64,000 nt of DNA from Caulobacter sp. (GCA_016125585.1 WGLL01000010.1:20684-84683), one strand, 5' to 3'; numbered from the stretch's first letter, positions 41,454 through 53,567 are shown. Translations and numbers: made by a program. The notes: a model not told the origin generated them from the sequence alone.

Positions 41454-42182
41454 CTAGCCGGGAAAGAACTGGGCGTAGCCTTCGCCGGCGACACGGTCGA
41501 GCCAGTCGCGGCAGGCCTGGAAGGCGGGGTTGCCCGGCCCGATCAGGCCCATCGGCGCCTGCGGCAGCAGATCCTCCGGCACATAGGCGATCAGGCTGCT
41601 GGCCGGAGTCAGCTGGGCCCCCCGACCGGCATGAAGGGTGGTCAGCAGGCCCAGCAACACCCCGCCGCGCGTCGGCCGCGAGAGCACCGCCAGCCGGAAT
41701 TGACCCTGCTCGCTGGTCAGCATGTAGATGTGGCCGGACTCGTGGGAGATGGAGACCTGGCCGCGCTGGGTGAAGTCGGAGTCTGTGCGTGCGGATTCGG
41801 TGAAGGCCAGGCAGGACGCGGCCTTGTCCCAGGCGATTTCGGTGCGATAGACGAAGAGGTCGCCCGGGCTGGAAAACGATGGCCGCAGGGTGATGTAGCG
41901 ACCCTCCAGCCGGCGCACCGCGGTCCGCGAATAGGCGCCAAGCGATGCGGGCGCGAGGCCCGGCGGGTCAGGCGCGGGTGAGGGCGGGGTCGGCCTCAGC
42001 GAGACCCCCAGGGCGGTTTCCAGTCGCACGAGAGTGCCGAGGGTGAACGGGCGGCCGCCGGACAGGGCCTTTTCCAGGGTCGACAGGCTGATGCGGGCGC
42101 TGTCGGCGAGGGCCAGCCGGCTCATTCTGCGGCGGGCCAGCTCTTCGCGGACGCGGGCGGCGATGTCCTGGCTGTCGTCCAT
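41454..42182 (-). CDS. XRE-family transcriptional regulator
   Basis: A 242-residue regulator from ATG 42182 (GGGGGA before it). Helix-turn-helix at residues ~10-60: VREELARRRMSRLALADSARISLSTLEKAL and LGTLVRLETALGV. The C-terminal ~150 residues form a separate domain (LGAYSRTAVRRLEGRYITLRPSF, GQVSISHESGHIYMLTSEQGQF, LGLLTTLHAGRGAQLTPASS), likely a ligand- or partner-sensing domain, family not recognised. It is divergent from the sortase-target gene 175 bp away and may control it. Confidence 0.85.
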   Translation of the reverse strand: MDDSQDIAARVREELARRRMSRLALADSARISLSTLEKALSGGRPFTLGTLVRLETALGVSLRPTPPSPAPDPPGLAPASLGAYSRTAVRRLEGRYITLRPSFSSPGDLFVYRTEIAWDKAASCLAFTESARTDSDFTQRGQVSISHESGHIYMLTSEQGQFRLAVLSRPTRGGVLLGLLTTLHAGRGAQLTPASSLIAYVPEDLLPQAPMGLIGPGNPAFQACRDWLDRVAGEGYAQFFPG

Positions 42183-42357
42183 GCTGTCCCCCGGCGAGAT
42201 GCCGGACAAATCCTCACATAGACGCCGCCCCGGCGCCAGTGGTCCGCACAATCTGCACGGAAACCGCCAGTCATCGCCAGACATCGACGCTCACGCCTGC
42301 ACCGGCCCGCGCGGAGACTGGCATGCGCTCCCGATCGGTGGAGTGGAGGCAAGGACG

Positions 42358-44487
42358 ATGACGCGGTTTTGGTGCGGGTTGAAGGCGGCGGGGCGCGGGG
42401 CCCTGATTGCGACGCTGGCGGGACTGTTGTGCGTGGGGCCGGCCAGCCTGGTTCAGGCCCAATCCCGGGCCCAGACCCAGTCCCAAGCCCGAGCGCCGGG
42501 ACCGGCGGCGACCGTGGCCGAGCCGCCGCCGGCGGTGGCCGGCGCGCTGAGGCTGGTGAAGGGGGAGGTGGTTACCGAGGCGGTACGGCTGGGCGTCGAC
42601 GTCCAGGTCGAGATCGCCGGCCCGGTGGTCCGCACAACCGTCACCCAGGCCTTCCGCAACACGACCAGGGATTGGGTCGAGGCGACCTACAGCTATCCCC
42701 TGCCCGAGGACGCGGCGGTCGACAGCCTGAAGATGGTGGTCGGCGACCGGGTGATCATCGGCGAGATCAAGGAAAAGGAAGAGGCCCGGATTCTCTATGA
42801 GCAGGCCAAGTCGAGCGGGGCCCGGGCCGGACTGGTCGAGCAGGACCGGCCCAACATGTTCACCAACAAGGTCGCCAACGTCGGTCCCGGCGAGACGGTG
42901 CTGGTGCAGATCCAGTACCAGGGCGTGGCGCGCCAGACCGGCAATCAGTGGTCGATCCGCGTGCCCTTCACCCTGACGCCACGCTACACCCCGCCCGACA
43001 TCGCCGAGGGGTTGATCCGCCCCGTCGCCTTCAAGCCGGCCGGCCCATCGAACACGCCCATCGGCCTGTCGGTGCGGCTGAAGGCGGGATTTCCGTTGGC
43101 CTCGGCCGGCAGCCGTTCCTACCGGATGAAGGTGGTTGATGAGGGGGACCAGGGACGGCTGTTCACACTGGACGATCCCAAGGCCATCGGCGACCATGAT
43201 TTCGAATTGACCTGGACGGCGACCCCCGACAGGGCGCCTCAGGCGGGCCTGTTCACCGAGACGGTGAAGGGATCGCGCTACGTGCTGGCGCTGGTCACGC
43301 CGCCGGCCGGGCCGCCGCCGAAGACGCCGCCGCCGCGGGAGGTGGTCTTTGTCGTCGACAACTCCGGCTCGATGAGGGGGCAGTCGATGGAACAGGCCAA
43401 GGAGAGCGTGGTCTATGGCCTGACGCAGCTGAAGCCGGGCGACAGCTTCAATGTCATCCGCTTTGACGACACGCTCGAGACGCTGTTCCCGGCCGCCGTG
43501 TCCGCCGACCGCAGGAACGTCGGCAAGGCGGTGCTCTTTGTCCGGGGACTGGAAGCCAGTGGCGGCACCGAGATGCTGCCGGCGCTGTTGCAGGCTCTGT
43601 CGGGACCCGCGCCGCGCGACGGACGGGTGCGGCAGGTGGTGTTCCTGACCGACGGCGCGGTCAGCGACGAGCAGCGGATGATGGCGGCCATCGGCGATGA
43701 CCAGGGGCGTTCGCGGATCTTCATGGTCGGCATTGGCTCGGCGCCCAACAGCTATCTGATGACCCAGATGGCCGCCGTCGGGCGGGGCAGCTTCACCTAC
43801 ATCGCCTCGACCAGCGAGGTGACGAGCCGGATGCGTGGATTGTTCGACAAGCTGGGCAGCCCGGTGGCCACCAACCTGACGGCCCGCTTCGAGGGCGTTC
43901 AGGCCGACGTCACGCCGGCGCAACTTCCGGACCTGTATCGCGGCGAGCCGGTGATGGTGGCGGCCAAGGTCAAGGGGCGCGGCGGCCGGGTGGTGCTGAG
44001 CGGCCGGGTCGATGGCAAGCCCTGGACCCGGACCCTAGCCCTGAGCACGGCGATCAAGGGGCCGGGCGTCTCGAAGGTCTGGGCGCGGCGACGGATCGGC
44101 GAGGTGCAGACCGACAGGGTGCTGGGCAAGATCGAGGGCGACGCGGCCGACAAACTGGTCGTGGCCCTGGCCATGCGCCACAGCCTGGTGACCGATCTGA
44201 CCAGCCTGGTGGCCGTCGACAAGACCCCGGTCCGTCCCGCCGGCGAGGGACTGCGCGAGGAGGACATTCCGCTGCCCCTGCCGGCCGGCTGGAAGTTCGA
44301 AGAGCTGTTCGCCAAGCCGGCGGCGGCGATGGCCAAGCCCGGCGAGGCCAGCGAAACCGAACAGTCTGTCGACCTGCCGCAGACGGCGACCAACTATCCG
44401 CTGACCCTGCTGGCCGGGCTGATGTTGCTGCTCCTGGGGCTGGCGCTCGGCTGGAGGGGCCGGGGCCGGGGCCGGGGACGGGCGTGA
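42358..44487 (+). CDS. VIT/vWA sortase target protein with LPQTA anchor
   Basis: A 709-residue exported protein of the type called marine proteobacterial sortase target. Signal peptide in residues 1-35 (ATLAGLLCVGPASLVQAQ). A VIT domain (LRLVKGEVVTEAVRLGVDVQVEIAGPVVRTTVTQ and SYPLPEDAAVDSLKM) then a von Willebrand factor A domain whose MIDAS motif DNSGS starts at D334. At the C-terminus LPQTA (673-677) is followed by a hydrophobic helix (LTLLAGLMLLLLGLALGW) and a GRGRGRGRA tail, the sorting signal. ATG 42358 is set by GGACG and the signal peptide. The sortase gene follows with a four-base overlap. Confidence 0.92.
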   Translation: MTRFWCGLKAAGRGALIATLAGLLCVGPASLVQAQSRAQTQSQARAPGPAATVAEPPPAVAGALRLVKGEVVTEAVRLGVDVQVEIAGPVVRTTVTQAFRNTTRDWVEATYSYPLPEDAAVDSLKMVVGDRVIIGEIKEKEEARILYEQAKSSGARAGLVEQDRPNMFTNKVANVGPGETVLVQIQYQGVARQTGNQWSIRVPFTLTPRYTPPDIAEGLIRPVAFKPAGPSNTPIGLSVRLKAGFPLASAGSRSYRMKVVDEGDQGRLFTLDDPKAIGDHDFELTWTATPDRAPQAGLFTETVKGSRYVLALVTPPAGPPPKTPPPREVVFVVDNSGSMRGQSMEQAKESVVYGLTQLKPGDSFNVIRFDDTLETLFPAAVSADRRNVGKAVLFVRGLEASGGTEMLPALLQALSGPAPRDGRVRQVVFLTDGAVSDEQRMMAAIGDDQGRSRIFMVGIGSAPNSYLMTQMAAVGRGSFTYIASTSEVTSRMRGLFDKLGSPVATNLTARFEGVQADVTPAQLPDLYRGEPVMVAAKVKGRGGRVVLSGRVDGKPWTRTLALSTAIKGPGVSKVWARRRIGEVQTDRVLGKIEGDAADKLVVALAMRHSLVTDLTSLVAVDKTPVRPAGEGLREEDIPLPLPAGWKFEELFAKPAAAMAKPGEASETEQSVDLPQTATNYPLTLLAGLMLLLLGLALGWRGRGRGRGRA

Positions 44488-45128
44488 CCTGGGCGGCCCC
44501 CGCCTGGAGAGGCGTGAGCGGGTGGCGGGCGGCGGCGGTCGCGCTGGTGCTTGGCGGCCTGGCCCTTCTGACGGCGGGGCTGTGGATCCCGGCCAAGGCT
44601 GTGCTGGCCCAGCTGCTGCTGGAGCGAGCCTTCGCCGCCAGCCTGGCCAGCGGTCGACCGGTGAAGGCCTGGCCATGGGCCGACACCTGGCCGGTGGCGA
44701 GGATCGAGGCGCCGCGGCTGAAGCAGCGGGTGATCGCCCTGGAAGGCGGCAGCGGCGAGGCGATGGCTTTCGGGCCCGGCCACCTGCTCCGCACGCCCAC
44801 GCCGGGGGAGAGGGGCACCGCAGTCTTCGCGGCCCATCGGGACACCCACTTCGCCTTCCTGGGCGCCCTGAAGCTGGGTGACGAGATCCGGGTGGTCGGC
44901 CGCGACGGGCGGCGGACCCGGTTCGAGGTGACCAGTCTGCGGGTCGTGCGCTGGAACGCTTCGGGGATCGACCCCAGGTCCGGCGGTCGGCAGATCGCCC
45001 TGACCACCTGCTGGCCGATCGGCGCGGTGACCCCCGGGCCGATGCGTTATGTGGTCACCGGCCGGCTGATCGATGCGGCGACGGCGCGGGCCCCCACGGG
45101 CCTCAGGTCCCGGATCGCCGGGCTCTGA
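44484..45128 (+). CDS. Class GN sortase
   Basis: A 214-residue sortase that processes the upstream protein. An N-terminal membrane helix (AAVALVLGGLALLTAGLWIP) is followed by the sortase beta-barrel. Catalytic residues by family: His in FAAHRDTHF (H118), Cys in LTTCWP (C176) and Arg in MRYVVTGR (R188). Class GN sortases occur in Gram-negative bacteria and each has a dedicated LPxTx-type target. ATGA overlap with the target gene implies coupling. The 3' end overlaps the convergent membrane gene by 26 bp. Confidence 0.92.
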   Translation: MTWAAPAWRGVSGWRAAAVALVLGGLALLTAGLWIPAKAVLAQLLLERAFAASLASGRPVKAWPWADTWPVARIEAPRLKQRVIALEGGSGEAMAFGPGHLLRTPTPGERGTAVFAAHRDTHFAFLGALKLGDEIRVVGRDGRRTRFEVTSLRVVRWNASGIDPRSGGRQIALTTCWPIGAVTPGPMRYVVTGRLIDAATARAPTGLRSRIAGL

Positions 45129-45507
45129 CGAGGCAGAAGGCGGCGTAGCCAGCGGTCACGGCCATGCCGGTCGCCACGGCGATCATCGACCCGAGATTGG
45201 CGATGGCAAGCGGCGCGAAGGCCCAGAGGGCGGCGTGGGCGAGGCCGGCCAGGGTCAGGGACCAGCCGCCGATCCGCAGGGCCTTCTGGACCCGGGCTTC
45301 CGCCGCGGGGGAGCGGCGCGGGGTGGACAGCTGCTTGGGCATCAGGTTGGCGTAGGCGGCGAGGCCCAGGCCGATCATCACCTGAAGGACGCGGCGGGCC
45401 AGCTCGCCCGACCACAGGCCCTGGCTCTCGCCGAACCGCAGGGCCGCCGCGCCGGCGAGAAACGCCGCCGCGAGGGCGAGGGCGGGCAGAAGGCGTTTGA
45501 TCATCAT
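45103..45507 (-). CDS. Small membrane protein paired with an SdpR-like repressor
   Basis: A 134-residue protein with four predicted helices (residues 4-26, 40-60, 77-98, 106-126). ANLMPKQ after the second helix and the context recall the SdpI-type immunity/signal membrane proteins controlled by SdpR repressors, though shorter. Its start overlaps the repressor's stop by four bases (ATGA at 45504-45507). Function inferred only from pairing. Confidence 0.7.
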   Translation of the reverse strand: MMIKRLLPALALAAAFLAGAAALRFGESQGLWSGELARRVLQVMIGLGLAAYANLMPKQLSTPRRSPAAEARVQKALRIGGWSLTLAGLAHAALWAFAPLAIANLGSMIAVATGMAVTAGYAAFCLVRARRSGT

Positions 45508-45839
45508 GGGGAAGGCTCCTTGACGGGCTCGGCGGCCGTGTCGTTGAAGGGGGAAACGGCGCCCGGCGCGCTTTCGGGGGCGCCGATGCCGAAGGTCTGG
45601 GCGAACCCCAGCAGGGCGTCTTCCAGCACCGACAGCTTGAGCCGGTAGGTGATGCTGACGCCCTGCTTGCTGGCGTCGATCAGGTCGGCCTCGCGCAGGA
45701 CGTTGAAGTGGGCGGACATGGTCGGTTTGGAAACCGCGAAATGGTCGCTGAGTTCGCCGGCCGTCATCGGCCGCTGGCGCAACAGCTCCAGCACCTTGCG
45801 GCGGGTGGGGTCGGCCAGGGCTTTGAAGACGCGGTTCAT
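45504..45839 (-). CDS. ArsR-family repressor, SdpR-like
   Basis: A 111-residue winged-helix repressor. MNRVFKALADPTRRKVLELLRQRPMTAGELSDHFAVSKPTMSAHFNVLREADLI (in parts) is the ArsR HTH with SKPTMSAH as recognition helix; the absence of metal-binding cysteines and the GVSITYRL wing fit the autorepressor SdpR group. It is coupled to the membrane protein downstream. An AT-rich inverted segment (GATTGATAGTTAGCTAAACATCAAA at 45840-45865, in part) upstream may be its operator. Confidence 0.88.
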   Translation of the reverse strand: MNRVFKALADPTRRKVLELLRQRPMTAGELSDHFAVSKPTMSAHFNVLREADLIDASKQGVSITYRLKLSVLEDALLGFAQTFGIGAPESAPGAVSPFNDTAAEPVKEPSP

Positions 45840-45932
45840 GATTGATAGTTAGCTAAACATCAAAATAGAGTCAAGGCGGATATCGCCGGCCGTCCGGTTT
45901 GGCTATCTGGAGGCGGAGAAGCGGGGGACGGC

Positions 45933-46463
45933 ATGACGTTCGAGATCAGGGCCTGCGGCGCGGGCGACGGCGCGCGGCTGGCGGCGGTGGCCCAGGCGAC
46001 CTTTCTGGAGACCTATGCCGGCATCGTCGACGGCGGCGACATCCTGGCCCACAACCAGCGCGTCCATGCGGCCGAGGTCTATGAGGGGCTGCTGGGCCAG
46101 GCCGGCGTGGCGCTGTTCCTGGCCGTGGTCGCGCCCGGCCAGGCGCCGGTCGGCTACGCGATGCTCAGCCCGCCAGACCTGCCGGTTGAAACCGGCCCGG
46201 GCGACATCGAGCTGAAGCGAATCTACGCCCTACACCGCTTTCACGGGGCCGGCGTCGGTCCGGCCCTGTTGACGGCGGCGCGGGAGGCGGCGACGGCGAT
46301 GGGCGGTCGGCGGTTGTTGCTGGGGGCCTACGGGGAGAACCACCGGGCCATCGCCTTCTACAGGCGCCACGGGTTTGTGCAGGTGGGAACGCGGCGGTTC
46401 CAGGTCGGGGCGAACGTGTATGACGATGTGGTGCTGGGGTTGGACCTTCAGGGGTTGAGGTAG
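45933..46463 (+). CDS. GNAT acetyltransferase
   Basis: A 176-residue GNAT protein: MTFEIRACGAGDGARLAAVAQ, ATFLETYAGIVDGGDI, motif A in IELKRIYALHRFHGAGVGPALLTAA, then LLLGAYGENHRAIAFYRRHGFVQVG. The acyl acceptor is not predictable. The ATG is preceded by GGGGGACGGC. Its 3' end overlaps the convergent gene by 16 bp. Confidence 0.88.
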   Translation: MTFEIRACGAGDGARLAAVAQATFLETYAGIVDGGDILAHNQRVHAAEVYEGLLGQAGVALFLAVVAPGQAPVGYAMLSPPDLPVETGPGDIELKRIYALHRFHGAGVGPALLTAAREAATAMGGRRLLLGAYGENHRAIAFYRRHGFVQVGTRRFQVGANVYDDVVLGLDLQGLR

Positions 46464-46969
46464 GCGCAGGCGGGTTCGAAAATCGGCCCCTTGTCGCTCC
46501 GACCGACTCTTTTGCAATAGGGGCTCTCTGTCAGCGAGCGCGCCGTCATCGTTTCAAGCGGAATGCGAACACCATTTTCTGTGACAAAGGAGATGCTTCG
46601 CAGTGCGGCCTGCTCACGTTCCACGCCATAGGCGGTGATGTTGATTTCAACAGGCTGCTTCTGTCCTTCTCGGAGGATGGCAAAGAAGCATTGCCGCATC
46701 TGGTCCATCTCCGGCCGGCAATTGACGTAGTATTGAAGGCAGACCTCGCCCTCGCAGGCCTTTGAAAAGGCGCTGGTGTTGACGGCTTCGACGTTGTCGC
46801 TGCTCGCAAAAACCCTGGCCTCCCAACCCGGCGCCTCTACACGAACGCCGGTGGATGGCCAGTAGCCCCAGGATTCCACCCTGATCTCCCCTGTCAGAAG
46901 GCGTTCGGAACCCCCCGAAACCGGGTTGATGCATAGAAATCCCAGATAGAGCAGAGCGCAAACCGCCAT
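46448..46969 (-). CDS. Hypothetical exported protein
   Basis: A 173-residue protein: a hydrophobic N-terminus (MAVCALLYLGFLCINPVS) that may be a signal peptide or anchor, then a domain with five cysteines (FSKACEGEVCLQYYVNCRPEM, RQCFFAIL, SPYCKRVG). The sequence is visibly less GC-rich than its neighbours. No family is recognised. Overlaps the GNAT gene 3' end by 16 bp and follows the GST gene after 3 bp. Confidence 0.65.
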   Translation of the reverse strand: MAVCALLYLGFLCINPVSGGSERLLTGEIRVESWGYWPSTGVRVEAPGWEARVFASSDNVEAVNTSAFSKACEGEVCLQYYVNCRPEMDQMRQCFFAILREGQKQPVEINITAYGVEREQAALRSISFVTENGVRIPLETMTARSLTESPYCKRVGRSDKGPIFEPACAYLNP

Positions 46970-46972
46970 CGT

Positions 46973-47638
46973 CTAGCTCGCGAAATCGTAAGGCCCGCCG
47001 CGCTCCAGGGCCGCGCGGTAGGCCGGGCGGGCGTGAATGGCGTCGAGGAAGGCGGAGACGCGGGGGCGGCCATTGCGCACATCGCCGCGCTGGTCAGCCG
47101 CTTCCAGAGGGAAACTCATCATCACATCGGCGGCGGAAAACGCCGGTCCGGCGAACCAGGCCGACTTGGTCAGCTCGCTTTCCCAATAGTCGAAATGGCT
47201 CTTCAGCTGCGGGTCGACAAAGCTCTTCAGCGCCTGGCCGGAGATCCCCTTCACCAGCGGCCGGATCAGGGCCGGCGCCCGGTCGGGCAGGGCCCCGAAC
47301 ACCAGCTTCATCAACAGCGGCGGCATGGCCGAGCCCTCGGCGTAATGCAGCCAGTAGGTCCAGGCCAGCCGCTCGGGCGTTCCGGCGACCGGGCGCATCA
47401 TGCCGCCGGCCTTCTCGACCAGATACTCGATGATCGCCCCGGTCTCGGCGATGGTCCGCCCCTCGTCGACAATCACCGGCGACTTGCCCAGCGGATGCAC
47501 CGCCTTGAGCGAGTCCGGGGCCAGCATGGTCTTCGGATCGCGCTGGTGGTGGACGATCTCATAGGGCAGGCCCAGCTCCTCCAGCAGCCACAGGACGCGC
47601 TGGGAGCGGGAGTTGTTGAGGTGGTGGACGATGATCAT
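46973..47638 (-). CDS. Glutathione S-transferase family protein
   Basis: A 221-residue GST. The thioredoxin-like N-terminal domain opens MIIVHHLNNSRSQRVLWLLEELGLPYEIV, with SRSQRV in place of the usual S/C active site and VIVDEGRTIAETGAIIEYLVE for the glutathione-binding Glu/Thr. The C-terminal helical domain contains FSAADVMMSFPLEAA. Bet-like/theta-like subgroup; substrate unknown. Confidence 0.92.
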   Translation of the reverse strand: MIIVHHLNNSRSQRVLWLLEELGLPYEIVHHQRDPKTMLAPDSLKAVHPLGKSPVIVDEGRTIAETGAIIEYLVEKAGGMMRPVAGTPERLAWTYWLHYAEGSAMPPLLMKLVFGALPDRAPALIRPLVKGISGQALKSFVDPQLKSHFDYWESELTKSAWFAGPAFSAADVMMSFPLEAADQRGDVRNGRPRVSAFLDAIHARPAYRAALERGGPYDFAS

Positions 47639-47717
47639 TGCGAGGAATCCCGGGGTGTCAGAGGGAACCTAGATTTGTTTACGCCGTAAGCAAGGGGGCG
47701 CCTCCTCCTCGACCGCT

Positions 47718-47912
47718 CCCTTCCCCCTGGAGGGGGGAAGGGCTGGGGATGGGGGTGGAGGTGGTTGAGCCGGGGGCGCCGCCAGGCCGCTGTCCGCTCT
47801 GGTTGACGCCGGTCCCGGACTGCACCGGCCGCGTTGATGGTCACGGAAACCGCGCGGAGCCCGACGGCCGCCACCCCCATCCCCGACCCTTCCCCCCTCC
47901 AGGGGGAAGGGG
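47718..47912. repeat. Inverted repeat with nested hairpins, CCCTTCCCCC family
   Basis: The left arm 47718-47758 (CCCTTCCCCCTGGAGGGGGG then AAGGG, GGGGATGGGGGTGG) and the right arm 47871-47912 (CCACCCCCATCCCCGACCCT then hairpin) are near-perfect reverse complements. Each arm end is a hairpin like the one at 1792-1827. The centre is unique and there is no gene. It separates carB from the GST gene. Confidence 0.8.
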
Positions 47913-47930
47913 GAGGTTATTCGATGGCTT

Positions 47931-51224
<3,294 letters not shown>

Positions 51225-51407
51225 GGCGGCTCGGCTACTCGCGCGGACGGGCGGTCGCGCCACGGCGCGCCCGGCCCTGAAGTTCAGTGTGCAGGCTAAG
51301 GCGCCCGTTTAGAGAGGCCGCGGGGGCAGGGCAAGTCCCGACCATGCCCCGGCCACCCTTTCCCTGCCCCCGCCGATGGCCCAGACTGCCGGCGGGGAGA
51401 CAAGATC

Positions 51408-51824
51408 ATGAAAGCCATCGCCTTTGCTCTTTTGCTGGCCGTCGGCGTGACCGCGCCCGCCGTCGCCCGGGCGCCGGAGGCGGTTCCGCTCGGCCGCTAT
51501 GACGCGACCAACACCGGCCAGCCGATTCTGCTGCCCGGCGAGGCGCTGGAGGCGACCTTCACCCGGGTGACGATCCCGGCCGGAACCGCCCTGCCGGTCC
51601 ACAAGCACCCCTATCAGCGCTACGGCTTCGTCGAATCCGGCCGCATCCGGGTCAGCAATCTCGATACCGGAACGGCGGTCGAGTACGGCCCCGGCGAGAC
51701 GATCATCGAGGCCCGCGGCCAGTGGCATACCGGCCAGGCGCTGGGCGATGCGCCGGTGGTCCTGCTGGTCATCGACCAGACGCCGCCGGGGGCGGGGAAT
51801 ACGGTGATGCGGGAGGGGGAGTAG
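51408..51824 (+). CDS. Secreted cupin-domain protein
   Basis: A 138-residue protein with a signal peptide (cleaved near PAVARA) and one cupin barrel: VTIPAGTALPVHKHPYQRYGFVESGRIRVSN is motif 1 with two His and a Glu-equivalent, then PGETIIEARGQWHTG is motif 2 with His. A metal site is likely, possible dioxygenase or isomerase-type role, substrate unknown. GGGGAGAC precedes the ATG. Confidence 0.85.
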   Translation: MKAIAFALLLAVGVTAPAVARAPEAVPLGRYDATNTGQPILLPGEALEATFTRVTIPAGTALPVHKHPYQRYGFVESGRIRVSNLDTGTAVEYGPGETIIEARGQWHTGQALGDAPVVLLVIDQTPPGAGNTVMREGE

Positions 51825-51834
51825 GGACGCCATG

Positions 51835-51967
51835 CCGTCACCCCTGGACTTGTTCCGGGGGCCCATACGCGCGGGCGCCAGCCGATTTCCCGCAGCAGAG
51901 GATGCAGCGGCGCGCAGCCCCCACGGCCTGAGTCTATGGGCCCCCGGAACAAGTCCGGGGGTGACGG
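51835..51967. repeat. GTCACCCC inverted repeat, copy 1
   Basis: Outer arms CCGTCACC.../...GGTGACGG enclose a 133-bp element. The left arm has the local hairpin CCCCTGGA-CTTGT-TCCGGGGG (one G.T pair) and the right arm CCCCCGGA-ACAAG-TCCGGGGG; the arms also pair with each other through GGCCCATA/TATGGGCC. No ORF. Copies 2 and 3 are at 57116-57244 and 60707-60819. Confidence 0.9.
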
Positions 51968-52026
51968 TTGAGGAGGGAGCGGCAGGCGCGCGCTGATCTG
52001 AAATGCGTGTCGCCCGGTCACCTGCC

Positions 52027-52848
52027 CTAACCCGCCCTCTCGAACGCCGCCTGCAGCCTCGCCAGCCGCGCTCGCGCCGGGGCCAGCATGTCCGGGTGGG
52101 TCAGGATGTGCAGGTCGCCGCGCTCGACGCCGGCCAGGATGCGCCCGGCGGCCTCCTCGGCGCTGATCATCCGCTGTTGCATGATCCCGTCGAACACCGC
52201 CTCGAGGCGGGCCAGCATGTCCGGCGGGGCGGTGGAGGCGGCGCGCAGGGGCGAGGGGCGGTTGCGGTCGGCCTGGCGGATGGCGCTCCGGATGTTGCCG
52301 GGGCAGGCGACGGAGACGCCCAACGGCAGGGACAAAGCGGCGAACTCGGCGGCGAGGCTTTCGCTCAGGCCGACGACCGCATGTTTGGAGGCGGCATAGG
52401 TCGCCAGGAAAGGCGGATCGGTCAGGCCGGCCATGGAGGCGATGTTGAGGATATGCCCCGACCCCGCCGCGATCATCGCCGGAACGAAGGCGCGGACGCC
52501 GTTGACCACGCCGAACACATTGACCCCGAACACCCAGGCCCAGTCCTGCGGCGGCGAATGCCACATCGGCCCCAGAAGCCCGCCGACCCCGGCGTTGTTG
52601 ACCAGCAGATCGACACGGCCGTGACGGGCCAGGATGTCTTCGGCGACCCGCGAGACCGTCGCGGCGTCGCCGACGTCACAGACATGGGCCTCCGCGCCGA
52701 TGGCGGCGGCGGCGGCCTGAAGCGGGCCGGGCTCGACGTCCAGCAGGCAGACGGTCAGGCCGCGCCGCGCCATGTCCGCGCCCAGGGCCAGGCCGACGCC
52801 GCTGGCGCCGCCGGTCACAACGGCCGTCTGGCCGGGGGTGAGGATCAT
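52027..52848 (-). CDS. Short-chain dehydrogenase/reductase
   Basis: A 273-residue SDR: the dinucleotide motif TGGASGVGLALG, the acidic residue after beta2 (LLDVE, NAD preference), NNAGVG, catalytic Ser in NIASMAG and YxxxK in YAASK. Substrate unknown. The start is set at ATG 52848 as the region upstream, although open to a TTG at 52929, is an AT-rich palindromic operator. Confidence 0.9.
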   Translation of the reverse strand: MILTPGQTAVVTGGASGVGLALGADMARRGLTVCLLDVEPGPLQAAAAAIGAEAHVCDVGDAATVSRVAEDILARHGRVDLLVNNAGVGGLLGPMWHSPPQDWAWVFGVNVFGVVNGVRAFVPAMIAAGSGHILNIASMAGLTDPPFLATYAASKHAVVGLSESLAAEFAALSLPLGVSVACPGNIRSAIRQADRNRPSPLRAASTAPPDMLARLEAVFDGIMQQRMISAEEAAGRILAGVERGDLHILTHPDMLAPARARLARLQAAFERAG

Positions 52849-52900
52849 CTTGCCGCTCGCTGCTGAAATGGGCTCGCGGCCGTTCGCCCGAGCAGGCGGG

Positions 52901-52954
52901 TTATTATATCCGGGTAAAACCGGCGTCAATAATTATATCCGGGTATAATTATTG
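52901..52954. promoter_or_regulatory. Two AT-rich palindromic operator-like sites before the SDR gene
   Basis: A perfect 28-bp palindrome lies at 52927-52954: CAATAATTATA, TCCGGG, TATAATTATTG. A second, imperfect copy of the core TTATATCCGGGTA is at 52901-52919. Sites of this form, with AT-rich arms and a CCGG centre in a GC-rich genome, usually bind TetR- or MarR-family dimers. The regulator gene is not adjacent to it. Confidence 0.6.
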
Positions 52955-52984
52955 GGTGGGCGGGAGGTGGGCGCGACCCAACCC

Positions 52985-53025
52985 CCAAACGCAAACCGGG
53001 CCGGCTCCCGTGAAGGAACCGGCCC
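52985..53025 (-). terminator. Rho-independent-like terminator of the cold-shock gene
   Basis: On the minus strand GGGCCGG...CCGGCCC (53025 down to 52998) form a 7-bp GC stem, followed by GGTTTGCGTTTG with short T-runs. It ends 41 bp after the cold-shock gene stop. Confidence 0.65.
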
Positions 53026-53065
53026 GTCGTTGATCACAGTCCGCCGTGAGGCGGGCTGGTTTGGC

Positions 53066-53272
53066 TTACGCCTGGAGGTTGCCGGCGGACATCTTGCCGC
53101 TGCGGCTGTCGCGTTCCAGTTCGTAGTTGATCTTCTGGCCTTCGTTCAGCGAACGCAGGCCGGCCTTCTCCACCGCGGAGATGTGGACGAACACGTCAGC
53201 GCCGCCTTCATCAGGTTGAATGAAGCCGAAGCCCTTGGTGCCGTTGAACCACTTGACGGTGCCGGTAGCCAT
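53066..53272 (-). CDS. Cold-shock protein
   Basis: A 68-residue single cold-shock domain: [22 protein letters not shown] with the RNP1-like [19 protein letters not shown] with the RNP2-like VFVHIS, then the C-terminal [22 protein letters not shown]. It is an RNA chaperone of the CspA kind; which paralogue cannot be said. The long 5' region (53273-53567) is compatible with a structured leader. Confidence 0.97.
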   Translation of the reverse strand: MATGTVKWFNGTKGFGFIQPDEGGADVFVHISAVEKAGLRSLNEGQKINYELERDSRSGKMSAGNLQA

Positions 53273-53567
53273 TTGAGTTTAGTCCTTTAGTGCATGGAAT
53301 TCGCCCGCGTGAATGCTTCGCGCGGACAATCAAACTTCGAGAAGGATCGGGGGTGCAGGTCCGGGCGTTTCAGATTTCTGAAACAAGGATATACGGCCGA
53401 ACCGAGACGAATTCGATAAAACATCATCGGCTTATTTTGCCGACAACGCAAGGGAATTTCAAAATAACTGCAGGGCGCTGGGAAAAACTGCCGGCAAGGC
53501 CCATATTGGCAGGTGAAAGTGCTGTCGCGGTCGCGACGGACAGAGCCAAGCAGCGGAGCCCCGCACC
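53273..53567. other. Leader and promoter region of the cold-shock gene
   Basis: About 295 bp between divergent genes, AT-richer than average. No family-like ORF is present. A long 5' untranslated leader is usual for cold-shock genes in proteobacteria; here none was folded or measured, only the unusual length is noted. Confidence 0.35.
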
